Assembly: GCA_035518635.1 (NCBI GenBank)
Contig: DATIXI010000033.1
Coordinates: 1-37,141, forward strand
Length of the DNA: 37,141 bases
Origin: AC-32 sp035518635
GTDB lineage: Bacteria > Actinomycetota > Thermoleophilia > Gaiellales > Gaiellaceae
Reading direction: 5' to 3'
Of the stretch, positions 7,210-14,060 are shown piece by piece (the first letter of the stretch is position 1; each line of letters starts with the position of its first letter). Under the pieces are notes generated by a model, which did no database searches, had not been told where the DNA came from, and saw only the letters and a program-made list of their open reading frames with translations. Both the position numbers and the translations under genes were made by a program.

Positions 7210-8023
7210 GCTTCAGGGGCCGATGGCCCCGCGGCCCTTCCGCGTCACGCGGAGGCGGCGCGAGACCGCGGACACGTGGACGCTCGGGCTCGAGCCCGTG
7301 GGCGGCGAGCCGCTGAGCATGGCCCCGGGCCAGTTCACGATGCTCTACGCGTTCGGGATCGGCGAGGTGCCGATCTCGATCTCCGGCGACGTCGAGGGGC
7401 CGCTCGCACACACGGTGCGCGCGGTGGGCTCCGTCACCGAGGCGATCTGCGCGGCGAAGCGCGACGCGGTGCTCGGGGTGCGCGGGCCGTTCGGCAACGC
7501 GTGGCCCGTCGAGGCGGCGCTCGGCGGAGACGTGGTCGTGATCGCCGGCGGGATCGGGCTCGCGCCGCTACGCCCCGTGCTCTACGAGCTCCTTCGCCGC
7601 CGCGGCGAGCTCGGCGAGGCGGCGTTGCTCTACGGCAGCCGTCGGCCCGCCGAGCTCCTGTACACACGCGAGCTCGAGCGCTGGCGTAAGAGCCTTCAGG
7701 TGGACATGACCGTCGACGCGGCCGACTCGGGGTGGACGGGGAAGGTCGGCTTCGTCGCCAAGCTCGTCGCGAGCGCGCGCTTCGACCCGGCCGCGGCGAC
7801 CGCGTTCATCTGCGGCCCCGAGATCATGATGCGAACGAGCGCCGAGGCGCTGCTCGAGCGCGGGGTCGCCCCCGAGCGCATCCACGTCTCGATGGAGCGC
7901 AACATGCAGTGCGGCCTCGGCCACTGCGGCCACTGCCAGCTCGGGCCGACCCTCATCTGCCGCGATGGCCCGGTCTACCGCTGGGACGAGGTCGACGCCC
8001 TGATGAAGGTGCGCGAGCTGTGA
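7190..8023 (+). CDS. hydG: group 3b hydrogenase gamma subunit, FAD/NAD(P)-binding reductase
   Basis: A 277-residue ferredoxin-NADP reductase-fold protein that exchanges electrons with NAD(P)H. The FAD domain (about 15-105) contains PGQFTMLYAFGIGEVPISISG. The NAD(P) domain has VIAGGIGLAPLRPV (about 118-130) and ICGPEIMM (207-214). The C-terminal [2Fe-2S] site is C241, C246, C249, C257 (CGLGHCGHC...C), as in dihydroorotate dehydrogenase K and sulfhydrogenase gamma. It overlaps the cNMP-domain gene by 20 nt, and its TGA overlaps the small-subunit GTG by 4 nt. All cofactor motifs are intact. Confidence 0.93.
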   Translation: MVTTAAELQGPMAPRPFRVTRRRRETADTWTLGLEPVGGEPLSMAPGQFTMLYAFGIGEVPISISGDVEGPLAHTVRAVGSVTEAICAAKRDAVLGVRGPFGNAWPVEAALGGDVVVIAGGIGLAPLRPVLYELLRRRGELGEAALLYGSRRPAELLYTRELERWRKSLQVDMTVDAADSGWTGKVGFVAKLVASARFDPAAATAFICGPEIMMRTSAEALLERGVAPERIHVSMERNMQCGLGHCGHCQLGPTLICRDGPVYRWDEVDALMKVREL

Positions 8024-8796
8024 GCCCCACACGCCGCAAGCCGAAGCTCGCCGTCTGGAAGTTCGCGTCGTGTGACGGCTGCCAGCTGTCGCTGCTCGAC
8101 TGCGAGGACGAGCTGCTCGCGCTCGCAGGCGAGGTCGAGATCGCGTACTTCCTCGAAGCCAGGCGCGCGACGGTGCGCGGCCCGTACGACCTCTCGCTTG
8201 TCGAGGGCTCGGTCACGACGGCGCACGACGCCGAGCGGATCCAGGAGGTTCGGCGCGCCTCGAAGAAGCTCGTCACGATCGGCGCCTGCGCGACGGCGGG
8301 GGGGATCCAGGCGCTGCGCAACTTCGCCGACGTGAACGACTTCCTCTCGGTGGTGTACGCCTCGCCGGAGTACGTCTCGACGCTCGAGACCTCGACCCCG
8401 ATCTCGGCCCACGTGCCGGTGGACTTCGAGCTGAACGGCTGCCCGATAAACAAGCGCCAGCTGCTCGAGGTGCTGACGGCGTTCCTGCACGGCCGCAGAC
8501 CGAGCATCGCCTCGACGAGCGTGTGCACCGAGTGCAAGCGGCGCGGAACCGTCTGCGTGATGGTCGCGCGCGGCACGCCGTGCCTCGGTCCGGTCACGCA
8601 CGCCGGCTGCGGCGCCCTCTGCCCGGCCTACGACCGCGGCTGCTACGGCTGCTTCGGGCCGATGGAGACGCCGAACACGGTCTCGCTGACGAGGCAGCTG
8701 CAGGTGCTCGGGCTGGGCGACCGCGGCGTCGAGCGAGTCTTCCGAACCTTCAACGTCGAGGCCTTCGAGAAGGAGCGCGCCGGTGGCCAGGCCTAG
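8020..8796 (+). CDS. hydD: group 3b [NiFe]-hydrogenase small (delta) subunit
   Basis: A 258-residue Fe-S subunit that carries electrons from the active site. It has C18-DG-C21-Q and C28 near the N-terminus (proximal cluster), the GACATAGG stretch mid-protein, and a cysteine-rich C-terminal half (CTECK, PCLGPVTHAGCG, GCYGCFGP) for additional [4Fe-4S] clusters. There is no twin-arginine signal, so the enzyme is cytoplasmic, as expected for group 3. The GTG start at 8020 overlaps the gamma-subunit stop (GTGA). The short length and C-terminal motifs fit 3b (sulfhydrogenase delta) rather than membrane-bound group 1 enzymes. Confidence 0.94.
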   Translation: MSPTRRKPKLAVWKFASCDGCQLSLLDCEDELLALAGEVEIAYFLEARRATVRGPYDLSLVEGSVTTAHDAERIQEVRRASKKLVTIGACATAGGIQALRNFADVNDFLSVVYASPEYVSTLETSTPISAHVPVDFELNGCPINKRQLLEVLTAFLHGRRPSIASTSVCTECKRRGTVCVMVARGTPCLGPVTHAGCGALCPAYDRGCYGCFGPMETPNTVSLTRQLQVLGLGDRGVERVFRTFNVEAFEKERAGGQA

Positions 8797-10081
8797 GACG
8801 AAGACGATCAAGACCGACTACCTCGCGCGCGTCGAGGGCGAGGGGGCGATGCTCGTCAAGATCGCCGGCGGCCGGGTCGAGGAGGTCAAGCTCAACATCT
8901 ACGAGCCGCCGCGCTTCTTCGAGGCCTTCCTGCGCGGGCGGGCGTTCACGGAGGCGCCCGACATCACCGCGCGCATCTGCGGCATCTGCCCCGTCGCGTA
9001 CCAGATGAGCGCCTGCCACGCGATGGAGTCGGCCTGCGGGGTCGAGGTCGGCGGCCAGCTCCGCGCGCTCCGCCGGCTCCTCTACTGCGGCGAGTGGATC
9101 GAGAGCCATACGCTCCACGTCTACATGCTCCACCTGCCCGACTTCCTCGGCTACGAGAGCGCGATCGAGCTGGCCAAGGACAACCGGGACGCAGTCGCCC
9201 GGGCGCTCGAGCTCAAGAAGATCGGCAACGAGGTGATGTCCGTCGTCGGCGGCCGCGAGGTGCACCCGATCAACGTGCGGGTCGGGGGCTGGTATCGGGC
9301 GCCGCGCAAGAAGGAGCTGCAGCCACTCGTCGAGAAGCTCGCGCGCGCGCGAGAGCTCGCGCTCGAGACGGTTCGCCTGACCGCCGGCCTCGACTTTCCC
9401 GACTACGAGCAGGACTACGAGCTGGTCGCGCTCGACGAGCCCGGCGAATACCCGATCGACCGCGGCCGCATCGCCTCGAACCGCGGGCTCGACATCGACG
9501 TCGCCGAGTACGAGGACCACTTCGTCGAGGAGCACGTGCCCTGGTCGAACGCGCTTCACTCCCAGCTTCGCGAGCGCGGCTCGTACCTGTGCGGCCCCCT
9601 CGCGCGCTTCGCCCTGGGCGCCGACCGCCTCTCACCGCTCGCTCTCGAGGCTGCGCGCGAGGCCGGGCTCGAGCCCGGCGAGCGGAACCCGTTCCGAAGC
9701 ATCGTGGTGCGTTCTGTCGAGCTCGTCTACGCGGCAGACGAAGCGCTCCGGCTGATCGCCGAGTACGAGGAGCCCGATGCGCCGGCGGTCGAGGTCGAGC
9801 CGAGGGCCGGAGTCGGCCACGGCTGCACCGAGGCGCCGCGCGGGATCCTCTACCACCGCTACGAGCTCGACGAGGACGGCACGATCCTCGACGCGAAGAT
9901 CGTCCCGCCGACCTCCCAGAACCAGCGCACGATCGAGGAGGACCTGCGCGGCGTCGTCGAGCGCTCGCTCGACCTGCCGGACGAGGAGCTCTCGCTCCTG
10001 TGCGAGCAGACGATCCGCAACTACGACCCCTGCATCTCCTGCGCCACCCACTTTCTGACGCTGGAGGTCGAACGAAGGTAA
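8783..10081 (+). CDS. hydA: group 3b [NiFe]-hydrogenase large (alpha) subunit
   Basis: The 432-residue catalytic subunit, which activates H2. The nickel ligands are in the N-terminal L1 motif RIC66GIC69PVAYQMSA and the C-terminal L2 motif DPC417ISC420ATH423. Only nine residues (FLTLEVERR) follow H423, so the peptide removed by the maturation protease is short. The L1 form, with PVAYQMSAC in place of the downstream His, is typical of group 3b/3d-like enzymes. GTG start at 8783, preceded by GAGAAGGAG, overlaps the small-subunit gene by 14 nt. Expected activity is reversible H2:NAD(P) oxidoreductase, possibly also S0/polysulfide reduction. Confidence 0.95.
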   Translation: MARPRTKTIKTDYLARVEGEGAMLVKIAGGRVEEVKLNIYEPPRFFEAFLRGRAFTEAPDITARICGICPVAYQMSACHAMESACGVEVGGQLRALRRLLYCGEWIESHTLHVYMLHLPDFLGYESAIELAKDNRDAVARALELKKIGNEVMSVVGGREVHPINVRVGGWYRAPRKKELQPLVEKLARARELALETVRLTAGLDFPDYEQDYELVALDEPGEYPIDRGRIASNRGLDIDVAEYEDHFVEEHVPWSNALHSQLRERGSYLCGPLARFALGADRLSPLALEAAREAGLEPGERNPFRSIVVRSVELVYAADEALRLIAEYEEPDAPAVEVEPRAGVGHGCTEAPRGILYHRYELDEDGTILDAKIVPPTSQNQRTIEEDLRGVVERSLDLPDEELSLLCEQTIRNYDPCISCATHFLTLEVERR

Positions 10082-10530
10082 TCGGGATCGGAAACGCCTG
10101 GCGGAGCGACGACGGCGCGGGCCTGGCGGTCGCGCGACTGCTCGACGGAACACTTCCGGACGGAGTGGAGGTGCTCGAGCGCGAGGGCGAGCCGACGGGC
10201 TTGATCGACGCCTGGGAGGGCGCCGGGGCGGTCTGGCTCGTGGACGCGGTCTCGTCGGGAGCGCAGCCGGGAACGGTGCACCGCCACGATGCGAGCAGCG
10301 TCTCGCTGCCGGCGGCGCTGTTCGACACCTCGACGCACCACATGGGCCTCGCCGAGGCCGTGGAGCTGGCCCGCGCGCTCGGACGCCTGCCGCAGACGAC
10401 GATCGTCTACGGGATCGAGGGTGCGAACTTCGACACGGGGGAAACGCTCAGCTCGGCGGTAGAGGCAGCCGCCGCTCGGGTCGCCGACGCCGTGCGCGGG
10501 GAGGTGGCGCAGTGCACGAGAAGGCGCTGA
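10078..10530 (+). CDS. hydrogenase maturation endopeptidase (HycI/HyaD family)
   Basis: This nickel-sensing protease trims the C-terminus of the large subunit after Ni insertion. The recognised domain is about 150 residues: GIGNAWRSDDGAG at the N-terminus (catalytic-site Asp), VWLVDAV (second Asp) and THHMGL (His). The start is odd. Where homologues begin, the sequence is GTA ATC GGG, with GTA sitting exactly at the 4-nt overlap position on the large-subunit stop (GTAA) and GGAGG 10 nt upstream. There is no ATG, GTG or TTG near it. The nearest conventional start is a GTG at 10000, which would add 26 unconserved residues. The coordinate given marks the homologous N-terminus. It overlaps hypA by 19 nt. 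Confidence 0.88.
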   Translation, partial: VIGIGNAWRSDDGAGLAVARLLDGTLPDGVEVLEREGEPTGLIDAWEGAGAVWLVDAVSSGAQPGTVHRHDASSVSLPAALFDTSTHHMGLAEAVELARALGRLPQTTIVYGIEGANFDTGETLSSAVEAAAARVADAVRGEVAQCTRRR

Positions 10531-10775
10531 TGGACGACCTGATGCGCAAGATCGAGGCCGAGGTGGGCGCGGAGGGCGGCGCCCGCGTCACCCGCATCCG
10601 CGTGCGGCTCGGCGCCCTCTCGCACTTCACCGAGGCGCATTTCCGCGAGCACTTCGAGCACGCCTCGCGGGGCACGATCGCAGAGGGAGCGGCAGTCGAG
10701 GCCGAGCTGGGGACTGACCCGACCGAGCCCGACGCCCAGGGCGTGGTGCTCGAGTCGATCGACGTCGAGCTGTAG
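10512..10775 (+). CDS. hypA: HypA-like nickel metallochaperone lacking the zinc domain
   Basis: An 87-residue protein that begins Met-His-Glu-Lys-Ala-Leu. His2 and Glu3 are the nickel-binding start of HypA, and TRIRVRLGALSHFTEAHFREHF is a good match to its core. Ordinary HypA is about 113 residues with two CxxC pairs forming a zinc site. Here there are no cysteines at all: the chain goes from AVEAEL straight to DPTEPDAQGVVLESIDVEL. The C-terminal strand is kept, so this looks like a domain variant and not a broken gene. GTG start with GGGGAGG 7 nt upstream. Last gene of the hydrogenase operon. The usual partner hypB is not in the window. Confidence 0.85.
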   Translation: MHEKALMDDLMRKIEAEVGAEGGARVTRIRVRLGALSHFTEAHFREHFEHASRGTIAEGAAVEAELGTDPTEPDAQGVVLESIDVEL

Positions 10776-10901
10776 CACGTTGCTCGAATACGGGTTTTCA
10801 GGCAACCGCTTCCGCGGCGTCCCTGATGCCCACGGCGCGGCGCAGCGCGAGCCTGTCAAAAGCAGGGCAATACGCCCCGCCTCTCGACGAAAGGAGACGA
10901 G
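10776..10901. other. intergenic region before the aldehyde dehydrogenase
   Basis: A 126-bp gap without an ORF. It holds a short inverted repeat (CCTG-7 nt-CAGG, about 10852-10866) and ends in a strong ribosome site, AAAGGAGACGAG, before the ATG at 10902. I found no convincing -35/-10 pair and no T-tract terminator for the hydrogenase operon. Confidence 0.5.
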
Positions 10902-12443
10902 ATGGCAACCATCGAGAAGGCGGCGGTCTTCGAGGCCCCGGGGCGCACGGGCAGCCCCGTCGAGCTGAAGGAGCGCTACGAGAACTTCATCGGGGGACAC
11001 TGGGTCGCCCCGATCGAGGGTCGCTACTCGGAGAACCTCTCGCCGGTCACCGGCAAGCCGTTCACCGAGGTGCCGCTCTCGACGCCCGAGGACATTGAGC
11101 TCGCGCTGGACGCCGCCTACGCCGCCAAGGACGAGTGGGCCGAGACGTCGCTCGCGGAGCGCTCGAAGGTCCTGAACAGGATCGCGGACGTGATCGAGGA
11201 GAACCTCGAGATGCTCGCGGTCGCCGAGAGCTGGGAGAACGGCAAGCCGGTCCGCGAGACCCTCGCCGCCGACATCCCGCTCGCGGCCGACCACTTCCGC
11301 TACTTCGCCTCGGTCATCCGGGCGGAGGAGGGCGGCATCTCGGAGATCGACAAGGACACGTACGCGTACCACTTCCGTGAGCCGCTCGGGGTCGTCGGAC
11401 AGATCATCCCGTTCAACTTCCCGCTGCTGATGGCGGCGTGGAAGCTGGCTCCGGCGCTCGCAACCGGAAACTGCGTCGTGCTCAAGCCGGCGAGCCCGAC
11501 TCCGTGGTCGATCCTCAAGTTCGCAGAGCTGATCGAGGAGATCGTGCCGCAGGGTGTGATCAACATCGTCAACGGCCCGGGTGCGGAGATCGGGAAGGCC
11601 CTGGCCTCCAACAAGCGGATCGCCAAGATCGCGTTCACCGGCGAGACCGTGACCGGCCGGCTGATCATGCAGTACGCGGCGCAGAACATCATCCCGTCGA
11701 CGACCGAGCTCGGCGGCAAGTCGCCGAACGTCTTCTTCGCCGACGTGATGGCCGAGGACGACGAGTTCCTCGACAAGGCCGTCGAGGGTCTCGTCCTCTA
11801 CGCCTTCAACAAGGGCGAGGTCTGCACCTGCCCGTCGAGGGCCCTGATCCAGGAGTCGATCTACGACGAGTTCATGAAGCGGTGCCTGGCCCGGATCGAG
11901 CAGATCCGCCAGGGCAACCCGCTCGATCCCGCAACGATGATCGGGCCGCAGGTCTCGGCCGCGCAGCTCGAGAAGATCGAGAACTACGTCAAGATCGGCC
12001 TCGAGGAGGGCGCGGAGCTGCTGATCGGCGGCAAGCGCGCCCACTTCGACGGTGAGCTCGAGGAGGGCTACTTCTTCGAGCCGACCGTGTTCAAGGGCGA
12101 CAACGGGATGCGGATCTTCCAGGAGGAGATCTTCGGCCCGGTGCTCGCGGTCACGACGTTCAAGACCGAGGAGGAGGCGCTCGCGATCGCGAACGACACC
12201 ATGTACGGCCTCGGCGCAGGCGTCTGGACCCGCGACACGAGCAGGGCGTTCCGGATGGCGCGCGGCATCAAGGCCGGGCGGGTCTGGACGAACTGCTACC
12301 ACCTCTATCCCGCGCACGCGGCCTTCGGCGGCTACAAGGTCTCGGGCGTCGGGCGTGAGAACCACAAGATGATGCTCGACCACTACACGCAGACGAAGTG
12401 CATGCTCGTCAGCTACGACCCGAAGCCGCTGGGGCTCTTCTGA
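10902..12443 (+). CDS. NAD-dependent aldehyde dehydrogenase (ExaC/AldB/AcoD type)
   Basis: A 513-residue aldehyde dehydrogenase that should oxidise acetaldehyde or similar short aldehydes to acids. Present are the NAD-binding and entry motif GQIIPFNFPLLMAAWKLAPAL, KPASPTPWS (Lys/Ser contacts), TELGGKSPN with the general-base Glu, and the active-site NKGEVC308TCPSR. The latter sequence, and the adjacent DUF779 gene, are typical of the ExaC/AldB/AcoD branch used in ethanol or acetoin metabolism. EEIFGPV and a complete C-terminal domain are present. Its own ribosome site and 126-bp leader suggest transcription independent of the hydrogenase. The substrate is inferred from the family only. Confidence 0.93.
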   Translation: MATIEKAAVFEAPGRTGSPVELKERYENFIGGHWVAPIEGRYSENLSPVTGKPFTEVPLSTPEDIELALDAAYAAKDEWAETSLAERSKVLNRIADVIEENLEMLAVAESWENGKPVRETLAADIPLAADHFRYFASVIRAEEGGISEIDKDTYAYHFREPLGVVGQIIPFNFPLLMAAWKLAPALATGNCVVLKPASPTPWSILKFAELIEEIVPQGVINIVNGPGAEIGKALASNKRIAKIAFTGETVTGRLIMQYAAQNIIPSTTELGGKSPNVFFADVMAEDDEFLDKAVEGLVLYAFNKGEVCTCPSRALIQESIYDEFMKRCLARIEQIRQGNPLDPATMIGPQVSAAQLEKIENYVKIGLEEGAELLIGGKRAHFDGELEEGYFFEPTVFKGDNGMRIFQEEIFGPVLAVTTFKTEEEALAIANDTMYGLGAGVWTRDTSRAFRMARGIKAGRVWTNCYHLYPAHAAFGGYKVSGVGRENHKMMLDHYTQTKCMLVSYDPKPLGLF

Positions 12444-12784
12444 TGAGCTCCAACGTGACCGAGCAGGTCGTCGCCACCGACGCCGCGACCGCGGTGATCC
12501 GGAACCTCACGGTCACGTTCGGGCCGCTGATGCTCTTCCAGTCGGGGGGCTGTTGCGACGGCAGCTCCCCGATCTGCCTGCGCGAGGGCGAGCTACTGAT
12601 CGGCGCCGAGGACCTGCTTCTCGGCGAGGTCGTCGGCGTGCCCTTCTACATCGACCGTGAGCAGTTCGAGCGCTGGAACCGCCCACGGCTCGTCCTCGAC
12701 GTCTCTCCCGGCCCGGCAGAGGGTTTCTCGCTGGAGGGACTGGCCGGCGTCCATTTCACCGTCTCCTCCGGCACGAGCTGCTGA
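12443..12784 (+). CDS. DUF779 family protein
   Basis: A 113-residue cytosolic protein. The family is usually encoded next to AcoD/ExaC-type aldehyde dehydrogenases; its function is unproven. The recognisable features are the SGGCCDGSSPIC cluster (three cysteines, about 36-45), then a GxxDLLLGEVVGVPFYID core, and a C-terminal Ser-Gly-Thr-Ser-Cys. The cysteine-rich loop could bind metal or be a redox site. ATG overlaps the aldehyde dehydrogenase stop by one base (TGATG), which indicates coupled translation. Confidence 0.88.
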   Translation: MSSNVTEQVVATDAATAVIRNLTVTFGPLMLFQSGGCCDGSSPICLREGELLIGAEDLLLGEVVGVPFYIDREQFERWNRPRLVLDVSPGPAEGFSLEGLAGVHFTVSSGTSC

Positions 12785-12788
12785 CGAC

Positions 12789-12794
12789 TAAGCT
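12789..12794 (+). promoter_or_regulatory. -10 hexamer of a predicted leaderless promoter
   Basis: TAAGCT is followed by exactly 6 nt (CGCGCC) and then the GTG of the molybdoprotein gene. No Shine-Dalgarno is present. Nearly the same sequence stands before fbiC at 31983. It also lies only a few bases after the DUF779 stop. Confidence 0.5.
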
Positions 12795-12800
12795 CGCGCC

Positions 12801-13844
12801 GTGGAGGGGATCAGTCTCGAGGAGCTCCAGCTCGCGGCACGCAACCACGGAATGCCGCTCGAGGCGCTGCGCTACCCGGTCACGCCGGTCGGGCTGCACT
12901 ACCTCCTGACCCACTACGACATGCCGGGCGTCGACCCGGACGGTTGGCGACTGATGGTGCGCGGCGAGCGCGAGCTCTCGCTGGGGCTCGCGGAGCTGCG
13001 CGAGCGCCCGCGCGCCGAGGTCGCCGTGACGATGGAGTGCGCCGGGAACGGGCGCGCACGCCTCGAGCCGCGGCCGGTCAGCCAGCCGTGGCTGCTCGAG
13101 GCCGTCGGCACCGCCCGCTGGGCGGGGACGCCGTTGCGGCCGATCCTGGAGGAGGCCGGCGTGCCCGACGGCTCCGTGGAGGTGCTCCTGACCGGGCTCG
13201 ACCGCGGGATCGAGGGAGGCGAGGAGCAGGCCTTCCAGCGCGCTCTGCCGCTCGCGGAGGCGTTCCGCGACGAGGTCCTGCTCGCCTACGAGATGAACGG
13301 CCAGCCGCTCCCGCCGCAGCACGGCTTCCCACTCCGGCTCGTCGTCCCGGGCTGGTACGGAATGACGAACGTCAAGTGGCTCGAGCGGATCGAGTTCATC
13401 GACTCGTCCTTCGGCGGCTACCAGCAGGCGTGGTCGTACCGCATCCGTCAGGCCGAGGACGAGGAGGGCGAGCCGCTCTCGCGCATGCGGCCCCGCTCGC
13501 TGTTCGTTCCGCCCGGGATCCCGGAGTTCCTCACGCGCGAGCGCACGCTCCCGGCCGGGGTGCACGTCGTCGAGGGCCGCGCGTGGTCGGGGCTCGCGCC
13601 GATCGCCTCGGTCGAGGTGAGCGCCGACGGTGGCGCGACCTGGGCAGCGGCGACGCTCGGGCCGGGCGAGCGGTGGGCCTGGCGCGGCTGGGAGTTCACG
13701 TGGGACGCGATGCCCGGCGACCACGTCCTCTGCTCACGCGCGCGTGACGAGGACGGCAACGAGCAGCCGTTGGAGCCGCCATGGAACCTCGGCGGCTACG
13801 CGAACAACGCTGTTCAGCGCGTCGCGGTGACCGTTACTGGTTGA
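12801..13844 (+). CDS. sulfite-oxidase-like molybdopterin oxidoreductase, cytosolic
   Basis: A 347-residue protein of the sulfite oxidase/nitrate reductase molybdenum-domain family. The Mo-binding domain contains VTMEC80AGNGR, where C80 is the expected molybdenum ligand, followed by WAGTPL, and then HGFPLRLVVPGWYGMTNVKWL. The C-terminal third is the Mo-cofactor dimerisation (Ig-like) domain with SADGGATW and WEFTWDAMPGDH. There is no Tat or Sec signal, unlike periplasmic SorA/YedY, so it should act in the cytoplasm. The substrate is unknown. A possible alternative physiological role is reduction of an S- or N-oxide. GTG start chosen because it fits the -10 spacing. Confidence 0.88.
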   Translation: MEGISLEELQLAARNHGMPLEALRYPVTPVGLHYLLTHYDMPGVDPDGWRLMVRGERELSLGLAELRERPRAEVAVTMECAGNGRARLEPRPVSQPWLLEAVGTARWAGTPLRPILEEAGVPDGSVEVLLTGLDRGIEGGEEQAFQRALPLAEAFRDEVLLAYEMNGQPLPPQHGFPLRLVVPGWYGMTNVKWLERIEFIDSSFGGYQQAWSYRIRQAEDEEGEPLSRMRPRSLFVPPGIPEFLTRERTLPAGVHVVEGRAWSGLAPIASVEVSADGGATWAAATLGPGERWAWRGWEFTWDAMPGDHVLCSRARDEDGNEQPLEPPWNLGGYANNAVQRVAVTVTG

Positions 13845-13944
13845 GCGCGAGCGTCAGCGCGAGGGCGACGAACGCGAGCACCACGCCCGCGATGATCACG
13901 ACCCCACCGATGAGCACGACCCCGCCGTACAGAGAGCGCCGCAC
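13834..13944 (-). CDS. 36-residue single-helix membrane miniprotein
   Basis: On the minus strand a GTG at 13944, with GGAGG 9 nt upstream, opens 36 codons ending in TAA. The peptide starts Met-Arg-Arg-Ser-Leu-Tyr and is then almost entirely Gly, Val, Ile, Leu, Ala and Phe, ending Asn-Gln. This is a positive-inside, single transmembrane helix. It overlaps the 3' end of the molybdoprotein gene by 11 nt, tail to tail, like other convergent pairs in this window. I recognise no family. Hydrophobic pattern, ribosome site and fit into the gap argue that it is real, but such a short ORF could arise by chance. Confidence 0.55.
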   Translation of the reverse strand: MRRSLYGGVVLIGGVVIIAGVVLAFVALALTLALNQ

Positions 13945-13982
13945 GTCCCCATTCCTCCTTCCCCCCGAATTCACCTGAACAT

Positions 13983-14015
13983 AAGCGCCCTAGGGGACTG
14001 GGGCGTCCCTCGCTT
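13983..14015. other. imperfect inverted repeat
   Basis: AAGCG (13983-13987) pairs with CGCTT (14011-14015), and inside it GGGAC (13994-13998) pairs with GTCCC (14005-14009) around a 6-nt loop. No T-run follows on either strand, so a terminator is unlikely. A protein site or leader hairpin is possible. The remainder of 13945-14060 contains nothing else recognisable apart from the -10 at 14049. Confidence 0.3.
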
Positions 14016-14048
14016 GGGGGATCCTCGCGCCCTGCGGCTCGTCGCGAC

Positions 14049-14054
14049 TATCGT
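14049..14054 (+). promoter_or_regulatory. -10 hexamer of a predicted leaderless promoter
   Basis: TATCGT stands 6 nt (CCCGTC) before the GTG at 14061, with no Shine-Dalgarno, repeating the spacing seen at 12789, 21884 and 31983. Confidence 0.45.
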
Positions 14055-14060
14055 CCCGTC

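Noticed and set aside
10000..10080. Protease start at GTG 10000 as the preferred start
   Set aside because: It would add 26 residues unlike the family start and overlap the large-subunit gene by 82 nt; kept as an alternative only.
8020..10081. Assignment as a group 1h high-affinity or group 1 membrane hydrogenase
   Set aside because: No Tat signal on the small subunit, short large subunit, and linked FAD/NAD(P) gamma and Fe-S beta subunits point to group 3b.
10407..12383. 658-codon minus-strand frame opposite the aldehyde dehydrogenase
   Set aside because: Antisense to a full-length, motif-complete enzyme; composition typical of shadow frames.
13781..13978. 65-codon plus-strand ORF after the molybdoprotein
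   Set aside because: No ribosome site, polar low-complexity sequence; the minus-strand hydrophobic miniprotein with GGAGG explains the region better.
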